Source: Burkholderiaceae bacterium (GTDB taxonomy: Bacteria; Pseudomonadota; Gammaproteobacteria; Burkholderiales; Burkholderiaceae). Taken from it: a DNA stretch of 33,921 nucleotides. Position numbers and translations under genes: made by a program. Position 1 is the first letter of the stretch. The number at the start of each line of letters is the position of its first letter. This document shows positions 17,003 to 24,926 of the stretch, in pieces. The stretch is taken from contig CANFLR010000019.1 in NCBI GenBank assembly GCA_947447945.1, positions 1-33,921 of the forward strand, in the 5' to 3' direction. The notes beneath the pieces were generated by a model that searched no databases, was not told the origin of the DNA, and saw only the letters and a program-made list of their open reading frames with translations.

Positions 17003-17269
17003 ATGAGCCAAAAGAAATTAGTCAAACAGCTATTAAAAAAGCTCGATAAGTTAGAGGCCGATAGAGAGAAGTTGATCGATAAATTGGCAAAAACTTTGGA
17101 TAAGATGGATAAAAAAGAAGCGCCAAAAAAGACGCCTGCCAAAAAGGTTGTCGCCAAGAAAGCCCCCGCAAAAAAGGCAGCTGCTAAAAAAGCTCCAGCG
17201 AAAAAGGCTCCAACTAAAAAAGTAGCTGCCAAGAAAGCCCCTGCCACCAATCCTGTAACTCCAGTTTGA
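17003..17269 (+). CDS. Histone H1-like / PAKK pentad-repeat protein
   Basis: An 88-residue, lysine-rich protein in two parts. Residues 1-36 form an amphipathic, heptad-like helix (VKQLLKKLDKLEADREKLI). From residue 37 a low-complexity tail carries Lys-Lys doublets at 37, 42, 47, 52, 57, 62, 67, 72 and 77, an exact five-residue period with Ala, Pro, Val or Thr between. Similar tails occur in bacterial H1-like proteins (AlgP, HctA types) and in the granule proteins PhaF and PhaM. Likely partners are DNA or other polyanions. The second of two adjacent ATGs (17003) is chosen because AGGA is six bases away; a TTG at 16985 is unlikely. It ends 13 bases before ppk2, so the two are almost certainly co-transcribed. 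Confidence 0.85.
   Translation: MSQKKLVKQLLKKLDKLEADREKLIDKLAKTLDKMDKKEAPKKTPAKKVVAKKAPAKKAAAKKAPAKKAPTKKVAAKKAPATNPVTPV
17111..17242 (+). repeat. 15-base coding repeat encoding Lys-Lys pentads
   Basis: About nine imperfect 15-base units, each encoding KK plus three small residues, make up the tail of the preceding gene. Codons differ between units (AAA/AAG, GCC/GCT/GCA), so the repeat is better kept at protein level than at DNA level. Copy number may vary between strains. Confidence 0.8.
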
Positions 17270-17282
17270 GTAAGGCCACCTC

Positions 17283-18065
17283 ATGACTGCATTGGCGAAA
17301 GTCATTGCGCCAGTAATGAGTCATGAGACTGAATTACGACTCCTCCAAATTGAGCTCGTAAAGCTTCAAAAGGAGATCATCCAAAAAGGGCAAAGGCTCC
17401 TCGTTATTCTGGAGGGTCGTGATACTGCCGGCAAAGATGGCACGATCAAACGCATTACTGAACATTTAAGCCCTAGGGATACCCGCGTCGTAGCGCTAAA
17501 CAAGCCTTCACCAAGAGAAGAAGGTGAATGGTATTTCCAACGCTACGTGGCCGAACTTCCCAGCGCTGGAGAATTTTGCATCTTCAATCGAAGCTGGTAC
17601 AACCGCGCTGGAGTTGAAAAAGTCATGGGGTTTTGCACTACTGCGCAATATCAGCAATTTATGAACACCGTAAATGACTTCGAGGCACTACTGATTGGAT
17701 CGGGCATTCGTCTCATCAAGTACTACCTCGATATCAGCAAGGATGAGCAGCTTGCACGCTTAGCAGATCGCGCAAACGATCCTTTAAAGCAATGGAAAAT
17801 TAGTCCGATTGATCAACAAGCTCAAAAATATTGGAAAGCCTACAGCACGGCCCGAGATCTGATGCTAAAAAAGACCAATAGTTCGATGGCGCCTTGGACA
17901 GTCATTCATGCGAATGATAAAAAACTGGCCCACCTCAACCTGATTCGCGATTTGCTATCGCGTATGAGTTATCCGCAAAAGAATAAAAAAATTCTACAAG
18001 TTGAATCGGCTATCGTGTCTAGGTGGCCTGCTCTTTCAAGCAAACTTCCTCAGTTAGCGCCTTAA
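17283..18065 (+). CDS. ppk2: Polyphosphate kinase 2 family protein
   Basis: PPK2 enzymes transfer phosphate between polyphosphate and nucleotides, mostly making NDP or NTP from polyphosphate. This single-domain, 260-residue protein has Walker A EGRDTAGKDG (44-53), the Walker B region FNRSWYNRAGVEKVMGF (from 101) and the lid segment RANDPLKQWKISPID (163-177). The P. aeruginosa class I enzyme, as I recall, has Asp where this one has Asn102, so activity or class may differ. I do not assign a class. A TAAGG sequence precedes the ATG at a good distance. It is co-directional with, and 13 bases after, the pentad-repeat gene. Its stop codon shares bases with the stop of the convergent hydrolase. Confidence 0.92.
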   Translation: MTALAKVIAPVMSHETELRLLQIELVKLQKEIIQKGQRLLVILEGRDTAGKDGTIKRITEHLSPRDTRVVALNKPSPREEGEWYFQRYVAELPSAGEFCIFNRSWYNRAGVEKVMGFCTTAQYQQFMNTVNDFEALLIGSGIRLIKYYLDISKDEQLARLADRANDPLKQWKISPIDQQAQKYWKAYSTARDLMLKKTNSSMAPWTVIHANDKKLAHLNLIRDLLSRMSYPQKNKKILQVESAIVSRWPALSSKLPQLAP

Positions 18066-18958
18066 ATAAAAAACTGTCTCACTTCCTGAATTAACTCCTC
18101 CGGACATTCCTCAGGAATGTAATGACCTGAAGGTAAATGACACCCAGAGACTTCCTGATCTGAGACCTTGCGCCAATCCTCAACAGGTGTAAAGCATTGA
18201 TTGACTAAACCGTGCTCACCCCATAAGACTCTCATAGGCATCGCGAGTTTTTTGCCAGCCGCACGATCAGCGCGATCGTGAACTAAATCGATCGTGGCAG
18301 CGGCACGATAGTCTTCGCACATGGCATGCAAGCATTCTGGGTTATTCGCTCCAGCCAAATACTCTGCCCAACATCTGGAGTCAAAAATACCGGTACCCGC
18401 ATGACGTCCCATATGATTTTGAAGCCAGTATTCTGGATTGGCTCCAATCAGTGTTTCGGGCACTGGCTCAGGCTGAATTAAAAAGAACCAATGCCAGTAT
18501 CCCCGAGCAAAAGCCATAGTAGTATTTTCATACATCGTCAGTGTCGGGGAGATATCCAACACCATTAACTTGAGAACGCTCTGCGGAAAATCGAGCGCTA
18601 GGCGGTGCGAAACACGTCCACCCCGATCGTGGCCAAGTACAAAGAATTGCTCGTGGCCTAGCGCTTTCATCACAGCATGCTGATCTGCGGCCATAGAGCG
18701 CTTTGAATAGCAAAGATGATCTGAATTGCCATGAGGCTTAGATGAGGCACCGTAACCACGTAAGTCAGTCAGCACGACCGAATAATGCTTCGCTAATTCA
18801 GGCGCTGTGCGATGCCAAATCGCTTTAGTTTGTGGAAAGCCATGCAACATTAATAATGCTGGGCCAGACCCTCCAACCTGACAATCAATCTCCATTACAC
18901 CATCCTCTGAGGGAATGGCAATGACCTGATGCTCAAAACCAGAAATGGGAAATGTCAT
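18062..18958 (-). CDS. Alpha/beta hydrolase, fluoroacetate dehalogenase-like
   Basis: A 298-residue alpha/beta hydrolase with the Asp-nucleophile signature GHDRGGR: D111 as nucleophile, and R112 and R115 in the positions that hold the substrate carboxylate in fluoroacetate dehalogenase. It also has H156-W157 in YWHWFFL, the halide-site pair, D135 in LDISPT as the likely acid, and H279 in SGHYIPEE as the base. HGFPQ and DLRGYGASSKP are typical. The expected reaction is hydrolytic removal of halide from a haloacetate or a similar ester-type hydrolysis; epoxide hydrolase is a less likely alternative. It lies 19 bases after the lipoprotein gene, so it is probably the last gene of the glt unit. 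It ends on the TTAA shared with the ppk2 stop. Confidence 0.85.
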   Translation of the reverse strand: MTFPISGFEHQVIAIPSEDGVMEIDCQVGGSGPALLMLHGFPQTKAIWHRTAPELAKHYSVVLTDLRGYGASSKPHGNSDHLCYSKRSMAADQHAVMKALGHEQFFVLGHDRGGRVSHRLALDFPQSVLKLMVLDISPTLTMYENTTMAFARGYWHWFFLIQPEPVPETLIGANPEYWLQNHMGRHAGTGIFDSRCWAEYLAGANNPECLHAMCEDYRAAATIDLVHDRADRAAGKKLAMPMRVLWGEHGLVNQCFTPVEDWRKVSDQEVSGCHLPSGHYIPEECPEELIQEVRQFFI

Positions 18959-18977
18959 TGTGAATCGCCCAACAATA

Positions 18978-19373
18978 TCAACCCGGACAAGGCATCACAG
19001 CCCCGGTTTTGGTATTAACTTGTGGCTTACAGGGAGGCGTGGGTTGAGATCTTGGCACAACAGTAGCAGCAGGTGCAGTCAGACTTGAGGGGCTTACCGA
19101 CGGCTCTGTGAGACTGCTAGGAGAAGTTGGTGGAGTCGGGGCAGTCACAGGGACAGCAATGGCGGATGGCACACCCTCTGGGGGGCGCTTCATCTTATCT
19201 AAATCGGGACAAGGCATAGTCGAGCCTGTCTTAGGATTAATCACTTCTTTACATTGAGGGTTTGCCTCGAGCCTAGATTCAATTTTTACCATGCTACAAG
19301 CTACCAATACCGCAGCGGCAAGCAGCAAACCAAAATATCTGGATATGCGATGTAAGTGCTGGTGTAAGTTCAA
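18978..19373 (-). CDS. Lipoprotein with two Cys-flanked repeats and a Pro/Ser/Thr linker
   Basis: I do not recognise a family. Residues 1-25 form a signal sequence with lipobox LVAC, so C26 should be lipidated and the protein attached to a membrane on the periplasmic side. Two 16-residue copies follow, at 41-56 and 115-130, sharing C-K, N, K-T-G and M-P-C-P; each has two cysteines 14 residues apart and may be a disulfide hairpin. Between them is a Pro/Ser/Thr/Ala-rich linker containing SPSSLTEP and SPSSLTAP. The only start that keeps the signal sequence is a TTG at 19373, directly after the gltL stop, so translation may be coupled; confidence in this exact start is moderate. The linker suggests a spacer across the periplasm. 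Confidence 0.7.
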   Translation of the reverse strand: MNLHQHLHRISRYFGLLLAAAVLVACSMVKIESRLEANPQCKEVINPKTGSTMPCPDLDKMKRPPEGVPSAIAVPVTAPTPPTSPSSLTEPSVSPSSLTAPAATVVPRSQPTPPCKPQVNTKTGAVMPCPG

Positions 19374-20108
19374 TTAATGCGCCAATATTTTAGATAAAAA
19401 ATCTTTTGCTCTAGGGGATCGCGCTTCAGGATCGCCAAAAAATGCATCCTTGGAGCAATCTTCAATAATTCTGCCTTGATCCATGAAGATTACTCGATTG
19501 CTGACTTTGCGTGCAAAACCCATTTCATGAGTAACACAGCACATCGTCATTCCTTCATTAGCAAGTTTCACCATTACATCCAAAACCTCGCCCACCATCT
19601 CAGGGTCTAGTGCAGATGTGGGCTCATCGAATAACATGATAATCGGATCCATGCTCAGTGCACGCGCAATCGCCACCCGTTGCTGCTGCCCGCCTGATAA
19701 TTGACCTGGAAATTTATCTTTTTGCGCCATCAAGCCCACCCGCTCTAAATAGCGCAGGCCATGGGTCATCGCCTCATCAACTGTTCTACCCAAGACTTTG
19801 ATTTGGGCAAGCGTTAAGTTTTCAGTAATGCTTAAATGGGGGAAAAGCTCAAAGTTCTGGAAAACCATCCCAACTCTTGCCCTAAGCTTTGGCAAATCCG
19901 TCTTGGAATCGTGCAAGCTCACGCCGTCAACAAAAATTTCGCCTGCCTGAAAAGGCTCTAATGCATTCATCGTCTTGATGAGTGTGGATTTACCAGAGCC
20001 TGATGGTCCACAAATCACTACTACCTCACCTTTTTGAATCGCTGTTGTGCAATCCGTTAAGACCTGAAAGGAGCCGTACCATTTTGAAACATTTTGAAGT
20101 TCAATCAT
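19374..20108 (-). CDS. gltL: Glutamate/aspartate ABC transporter, ATP-binding protein
   Basis: This 244-residue polar amino acid ABC ATPase powers the importer encoded upstream. Motifs are Walker [10 protein letters not shown] (34-42), signature LSGGQQQR, Walker [15 protein letters not shown] and the H-loop in VTHEMGFA. It acts as a dimer under the GltJ/GltK channel. It lies 31 bases after gltK. Substrate assignment comes from the linked binding protein and is less certain than the protein family. Confidence 0.92.
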   Translation of the reverse strand: MIELQNVSKWYGSFQVLTDCTTAIQKGEVVVICGPSGSGKSTLIKTMNALEPFQAGEIFVDGVSLHDSKTDLPKLRARVGMVFQNFELFPHLSITENLTLAQIKVLGRTVDEAMTHGLRYLERVGLMAQKDKFPGQLSGGQQQRVAIARALSMDPIIMLFDEPTSALDPEMVGEVLDVMVKLANEGMTMCCVTHEMGFARKVSNRVIFMDQGRIIEDCSKDAFFGDPEARSPRAKDFLSKILAH

Positions 20109-20139
20109 GATGATCTATCTTATTTTGAATGCCCAATAA

Positions 20140-20817
20140 TTAGCGAATAATCGCGACTTTAGTCTGAATGATGCGCACTACTTTAGAAAGCGAGAAGCAA
20201 ATAATGAAGTATGTTGCAGCAGCCAAAATATAGGTTTCAATGGGGCGACCATAGTTCTTGCCTGCAATCTCAAATCCTTTGAGTAAATCGTAAGCACCTA
20301 TCGCGTAGACCAAGGAAGTGTCTTGAAACAAAATAATGGTCTGAGTCATAAACACCGGGATCATATTTCTGAAGGCCTGAGGCAAAACGATAAAACGCAT
20401 GTTTTGACCATAGGTCATTCCTAAAGCCTGTGCTGCATAGCCTTGCCCCCTTGGTACCGATTGAATACCTGCCCGTACAATCTCCGAGAAAAAGGCAGCT
20501 TCAAATGCAATGAAGGTAATGCTTGCTGAAAGATCTGCACCAATGGGTTTACCAATCAACATGGGAATGAGCAGAAAGAACCACAGAATGACCATCACCA
20601 AGGGAATCGAGCGCATAGTATTGACATAAAAAGTCGCCGGATAGGCCAAACTGGGTTTACCAGAGAGTCGCATCAATGCCAATAAGGTGCCCAGAAAAAT
20701 CCCGCCCACTGTGGCCAGCAGCGTTAACTGCACACTAAAGACCAAACCCTTTAATAGGTAACTGGTAAATAAGTCCCAATTATAAAAACTCAGATCTAAG
20801 CTCAACATATCAGTCAT
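20140..20817 (-). CDS. gltK: Glutamate/aspartate ABC transporter, permease GltK
   Basis: This 225-residue permease has about five membrane segments and the cytoplasmic coupling loop EIVRAGIQSVPRGQGYAAQA followed by LGMTYGQNMRFIVLPQA, typical of HisM/GltK-type subunits. It starts two bases after the gltJ stop, so translational coupling is likely. A second in-frame ATG three codons later is an alternative start. Confidence 0.9.
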   Translation of the reverse strand: MTDMLSLDLSFYNWDLFTSYLLKGLVFSVQLTLLATVGGIFLGTLLALMRLSGKPSLAYPATFYVNTMRSIPLVMVILWFFLLIPMLIGKPIGADLSASITFIAFEAAFFSEIVRAGIQSVPRGQGYAAQALGMTYGQNMRFIVLPQAFRNMIPVFMTQTIILFQDTSLVYAIGAYDLLKGFEIAGKNYGRPIETYILAAATYFIICFSLSKVVRIIQTKVAIIR

Positions 20818-20819
20818 TT

Positions 20820-21608
20820 CTAATGAGCTAGGCTCGCATCACTGGCTGCAATAAACCCTGGAATACGCGTTCTTTTCTCAATCAGTGCCATGACCCGATT
20901 GACTGCAAATGCTGAGAGCGCATACAAGAGCGTCACCGCCAAATAAATCTCCACCCCCTTGGATGTCTCTTCTTGCGCTTGCATGGCAAATAAAGTTAAC
21001 TCGGGGACGGATACCGCAAAGGCTACGGAAGAGTTTTTAATGAGATTCATACACTCCGAGGTAAGGGGAGGAATCACAATCCTCAAGGCCATAGGGAGAA
21101 TGACATAGCGATAGGTTTGCGCAGTACTCAAGCCAAGGGCGGTAGCGGCGGCACGCTGTCCGCTGGGCAAAGCTTGAATACCCGCCCTTACCTGCTCGGC
21201 AATCCGCGCTGAAGTAAAAAATCCCAAAGCAATACTGACTAGCCAATACGATGGCAGCATTTTTAAGGGTGGGATTAATGCCGGAATAACGTGATACCAA
21301 AGAAACACTTGAACGAGAATGGGGATGTTTCTAAATAACTCTACCCAGGCTGTTGCTAGTCGAACAAGCCATCGATCCAGCACCCTATCTTTTGGCAGCG
21401 TTCGCAAAGTACCCATGACTGCACCAAGAATTAAAGCGATGATCAAACTCAGGCCAGCGACCGCCAATGTCCAGCTCCATGCCTTCATGAGCCAATCGAG
21501 ATAGCTTGGGTCACTATTTTTGGCAAGCCCAAACACTGCTGAAAAACAATGCTCAACAAGCTCGCCATCTAAGGTGCTCTTACAAAAAACACCCAAATCT
21601 AGAGACAT
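20820..21608 (-). CDS. gltJ: Glutamate/aspartate ABC transporter, permease GltJ
   Basis: This 262-residue permease is the partner of GltK. It has a longer N-terminal region before the first membrane segment, as in GltJ, then WSWTLAVAGLSLIIALILG and the coupling loop RAGIQALPSGQRAAATALGL. The gene lies 26 bases after gltI. The ribosome binding site is weak. Confidence 0.9.
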   Translation of the reverse strand: MSLDLGVFCKSTLDGELVEHCFSAVFGLAKNSDPSYLDWLMKAWSWTLAVAGLSLIIALILGAVMGTLRTLPKDRVLDRWLVRLATAWVELFRNIPILVQVFLWYHVIPALIPPLKMLPSYWLVSIALGFFTSARIAEQVRAGIQALPSGQRAAATALGLSTAQTYRYVILPMALRIVIPPLTSECMNLIKNSSVAFAVSVPELTLFAMQAQEETSKGVEIYLAVTLLYALSAFAVNRVMALIEKRTRIPGFIAASDASLAH

Positions 21609-21634
21609 AAAAGTAACCGTTAATTAAGAAAGAA

Positions 21635-22546
21635 TTACTTTTGATAATCTTCAGCAGGCTTGTCATTGAGATTTGCCCAAGCATTTTTAGTGGCGGGAGA
21701 TAGCTCAAGACCGACCACAATATTTTTTGGGGGAATGGGTGATAAAAACCACTTCTTCCATAAATTCGGCATATTGCCACCCGCCACAATTTTTGCAATC
21801 GCGGCATTTACCGCGGCCTTAAATTCAGGATCGTTCTTGGGAACCATAATGGCAATGGGCTCTGTACTCAAAACCTCACCCACAATTTTGAAGTCTTTAG
21901 GATTTTTGGCATTAGCAATATTGCCAGCCAAAATAGAACCGTCCATCACAAATGCATCGGCTCGGCCAGACTCCAATAATAAGAAGCTATCAGCATGATC
22001 CTTACCGAACACTTCATCAAAGTTCACTCCGTTGGCTTTTTCATGCCTGCGCAATAACTGAACCGATGTTGTCCCAGTGGTCGTGGCCACTTTTTTACCA
22101 GCCAATTGCGCTATCGAAGTAATTCCTGAATTTGCCTTGACGGCAATACGGACCTCTTCTACATAGAGGGTATTGGCAAATCCAACATCCTTTGCGCGTG
22201 CAGCGTTATTGGTTGTAGTGCCACACTCAATATCAACCGTACCATTTTGCACAAGAGGAACTCGATTTTGTGAGGTCACAGCTTGGTACTGTATTTTTAG
22301 CGCACTCATTCCAAGCTTCTCTTTAATGTCATTTAAGATCATGCGGCAAATTTCAACGTGGTAGCCGTCATAGCGCTCGCCGCCGGTGGTAAATGACATC
22401 GGAATAGAGGATTCTCGTACGCCCATGGTGACCGTACCGCTAGTCTTGATTTTGTCTAAAGTTGGGCTGCTAGCCTGGGCAGTGATAACACCAAATACAC
22501 AAAAGCTTGCAACTAAATAGCTTCTGAGAGCTTGTTTACTTTTCAT
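21635..22546 (-). CDS. gltI: Glutamate/aspartate-type periplasmic binding protein
   Basis: This 303-residue SBP_bac_3 protein has a signal peptide (about 1-25, ending near AQA). Family segments are VTMGVRESSIPMSF, YDGYHVEICRMILNDIK and the GTVDIECGTTTNNAARA stretch that contributes substrate contacts. It captures acidic amino acids in the periplasm and delivers them to GltJK. As first gene of the operon it sets regulation. An AGGT lies eight bases before the ATG. The 245-base divergent region upstream (22547-22791) has an AT-rich TATATATA stretch but no promoter I would commit to. Confidence 0.9.
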   Translation of the reverse strand: MKSKQALRSYLVASFCVFGVITAQASSPTLDKIKTSGTVTMGVRESSIPMSFTTGGERYDGYHVEICRMILNDIKEKLGMSALKIQYQAVTSQNRVPLVQNGTVDIECGTTTNNAARAKDVGFANTLYVEEVRIAVKANSGITSIAQLAGKKVATTTGTTSVQLLRRHEKANGVNFDEVFGKDHADSFLLLESGRADAFVMDGSILAGNIANAKNPKDFKIVGEVLSTEPIAIMVPKNDPEFKAAVNAAIAKIVAGGNMPNLWKKWFLSPIPPKNIVVGLELSPATKNAWANLNDKPAEDYQK

Positions 22547-22791
22547 TTTTGTGACCTATCCACTTAAAGTGCAAAAAAATATAAACCTCAGTATATATAG
22601 AGATAAAGTGAGGTAGCGCAATGCTCCTGAAATGAGTATTTGAGTAGCCTTCTGGGGTTGGCATCGATCTTAATGGCGTATTTCCATCTTTGCAGCCCTA
22701 AACACTGGATTTCGGCATTCCAATGAGGCACTAGAAACGCCCTACATTCTGGAGTAAAGTGAGACAAAATACATAAAAAAGGGGGACTCAG
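22547..22791. other. Divergent intergenic region between gltI and the LVIVD gene
   Basis: I see no gene here. There is an 11-base palindrome CACTTAAAGTG (22561-22571) 15 bases upstream of gltI, an AT-rich stretch around 22591-22599, and for the plus strand an AAGGGGG ribosome binding site before 22792. The region must hold promoters for both genes. The palindrome is a possible operator for the glt unit. Confidence 0.4.
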
Positions 22792-24123
22792 ATGAAGGTT
22801 TTTTCTCGTACTGGCAGATTACCGAAGATATTGATTTCAACCGTAGTGATTGCTTTGGCTGGATTTTGCTCTGCTGCCAAGGCTGATCGAATTCCCCCGG
22901 GATGGACAGCATCCAATATGGAGGTGGTGAGCTATACCTCCGTCAATGACAAACCGGGCTTTAAGATTTCATTAACGCGCGCAGGTGATCGTCTTTATGC
23001 CATTACGGCACATTACAGCGTTCCCGGATGGAGTGTGATTGATGTCACTGACCCTAAAAACCCCAAAGTCGTTAAATTTATCCCTGGCCCAGCAAACACG
23101 AATACCGTTCAGGTCGATATTGCCGACGGTATTATGGTTGCAGCTTTAGGTCGACCCGAAAATCGTGAAGGTACAGGCTTAGACCCTAATAAGCCTTACG
23201 AGGCAGGCGTGATCTTTTACGACGTTAAGGATCCACTAAACCCCAAAGAGCTGGGTCGCTGGCTTACCGACAACCCTAATGGTCGCGGTACGCACCGTAA
23301 TTCGTATTCAGGTGGACGTTATGTTCATCTCGCTGCGGATATGAAAGGCTATGACGGCGATATTTATGTGATCCTCGATATCATTGATCCAGCCCACCCC
23401 GTGGAAGTTGGCAGATGGTGGATGCCTGGACAGCATGTCGCTGGCGGCGAAACTCCACAAAAAAATCCCAACATCAATCTGCATAACCCCAATTTTGTCG
23501 ATGGCAATCTCGTCTACCTATCCTACGGTGATGCAGGCATGGTCATTCTAGATATCAGCGATATCTCTAAGCCGAAGTTTGTTTCACAAACTAAATTCCA
23601 GCGCGGGCATCGCTTTGATGTTCATACCGTTTCACCAGCGCTTGATCGAAAACTCGTCTATGTCAATTCAGAGTCAGTGATTTCAGATTGCAAAGGTCCC
23701 TTGGATCACGCTACTGTAGTGGATGTCTCAAACCCAGTGAAGCCCTTTTCAGTGAGTCGCTTTCCGATCCCTGTGCCACCACCTGGCCTGCCCTATACCA
23801 ACTTCTGTGACAAAGGCGGACGTTTTGGCCCGCACAATATGAATCAATTGCAGTACAACCCCAATGTACAGAAGCAAGGCAATTTAGTCTATCTGACTTG
23901 GTTCAATGCTGGTCTGCGTGTTTATGACGTATCTGACAAGCGCCTACCAAGAGAAGTTGGATACTTCGTAGCGGGGCTTCCAGAGAAGGTTCATATTCCT
24001 TCTTATGGAAACTTTGTACGCATGGAGGATGTATTTGTGGACAACCGCGGTTATATCTATCTTACTGGCGGAGCTCAGCAAGGAATTTACATACTGCGTT
24101 ATACCGGACCCGTCAAAAACTAA
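22792..24123 (+). CDS. Secreted LVIVD-repeat beta-propeller protein
   Basis: This 443-residue protein begins with a signal peptide (about 1-31, ending near AKA). Six repeats follow the pattern D-[VI]-x-D-P-x-x-P-x-x-V, beginning at D84, D144, D196, D254, D311 and D379; the fourth to sixth are looser. This is the LVIVD family, predicted to fold as a beta-propeller. Two cysteines (C300, C339) could form a disulfide in the periplasm. No catalytic motif is evident. LVIVD proteins are often surface or periplasmic and of unknown role. It stands alone between divergent gltI and a strong terminator. AAGGGGG gives a good ribosome binding site. Confidence 0.85.
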   Translation: MKVFSRTGRLPKILISTVVIALAGFCSAAKADRIPPGWTASNMEVVSYTSVNDKPGFKISLTRAGDRLYAITAHYSVPGWSVIDVTDPKNPKVVKFIPGPANTNTVQVDIADGIMVAALGRPENREGTGLDPNKPYEAGVIFYDVKDPLNPKELGRWLTDNPNGRGTHRNSYSGGRYVHLAADMKGYDGDIYVILDIIDPAHPVEVGRWWMPGQHVAGGETPQKNPNINLHNPNFVDGNLVYLSYGDAGMVILDISDISKPKFVSQTKFQRGHRFDVHTVSPALDRKLVYVNSESVISDCKGPLDHATVVDVSNPVKPFSVSRFPIPVPPPGLPYTNFCDKGGRFGPHNMNQLQYNPNVQKQGNLVYLTWFNAGLRVYDVSDKRLPREVGYFVAGLPEKVHIPSYGNFVRMEDVFVDNRGYIYLTGGAQQGIYILRYTGPVKN

Positions 24124-24149
24124 CTTAGCTGTGTAGTGATGCAGTTGGT

Positions 24150-24176
24150 AAAAAGCCGCTGATACAGCGGCTTTTT
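24150..24176. terminator. Bidirectional terminator between convergent genes
   Basis: AAAAAGCCGCT (24150-24160) pairs perfectly with AGCGGCTTTTT (24166-24176) around the loop GATAC. The A and T runs on both sides let it serve the LVIVD gene on the plus strand and the ModA-like gene on the minus strand. Confidence 0.93.
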
Positions 24177-24181
24177 ATTGT

Positions 24182-24880
24182 CTAAGCGAGTTCAAATCCA
24201 ATCTTCTGACGCAGCGAAGCTGAGTCGGCGCCAGTGAGGAGGTGCGCAAAATCAAGCGCTAGTTGTGGGTTCTTTGCCTTTGTGCAAATACCTAAGCAAT
24301 AATCCGTTGCAAGCTCAAACTCTTTGGGTAGCAAGCCGATTAAATGTACTCCAGGGGTAATATTAATTTCCGTCACCTGTGTGATACCAATTAAGCCAGA
24401 CTCTGGAGATTCTGCCATTGCAGCCATTGCAGTAGCGCCATTAGGAAAAATGCGAGACTCTTTTGCCTTAGTCTGCTCAAGACCCAGGATTTTCAGAACG
24501 TTGTACACATGAATGCCAGCAGTAGCCTTCTCGGGGTCAGGAAAATAAATGCTACGAGCTTGATCTAAAGCTTCAAATAATTGCTCACGATTGGCGATCG
24601 CTGGGACTGGATCGCCAGTCTTAATGGCTACACCAGTAAGTACAAGCCCCAAAGAGGCCAAGGACTTCTCTACGACATGTCCATCTTTCATCAAACCCTC
24701 AATCATCGATCTAGTGAGGATGATGAGATCACAAGGTTCGCCAGCCAATAAAAGCTCACGCATGGCACCTACTGCGCTGAAGTTCGCCTGGATTTGACAA
24801 GAATATTTTTTCTCAAAATCAGCCTGGAGGCCCTTGACGACACCAGCTGCAGCACCGCCACTTAAAATAGTTAATGTCAT
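24182..24880 (-). CDS. ModA-like substrate-binding protein without a signal peptide
   Basis: This 232-residue protein has the type II periplasmic binding fold of molybdate-binding ModA proteins: LTILSGGAAAGVVKGL at the N-terminus, FSAVGAMRELLLAGEPCDL and the C-terminal AKNPQLALDFAHLLTG. It starts directly at the first strand of the fold. A TGA stop lies in frame four codons upstream of the ATG, so no signal peptide can be added. It should therefore be cytoplasmic unless exported by an unknown route. No ModB or ModC gene is nearby. It follows the Bug-type gene by 46 bases. The ligand is unknown; an oxyanion or a small organic acid are both possible. Confidence 0.78.
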   Translation of the reverse strand: MTLTILSGGAAAGVVKGLQADFEKKYSCQIQANFSAVGAMRELLLAGEPCDLIILTRSMIEGLMKDGHVVEKSLASLGLVLTGVAIKTGDPVPAIANREQLFEALDQARSIYFPDPEKATAGIHVYNVLKILGLEQTKAKESRIFPNGATAMAAMAESPESGLIGITQVTEINITPGVHLIGLLPKEFELATDYCLGICTKAKNPQLALDFAHLLTGADSASLRQKIGFELA

Positions 24881-24926
24881 GTAACACTTTCAATAGGTGA
24901 TTTAAAACAAGTAAAGCGGGCTGCTG

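Noticed and set aside
17111..17242. Tandem repeat considered as a CRISPR-like or mobile element
   Set aside because: The units are contiguous coding repeats of 15 bases with no spacers; they encode the Lys-Lys tail.
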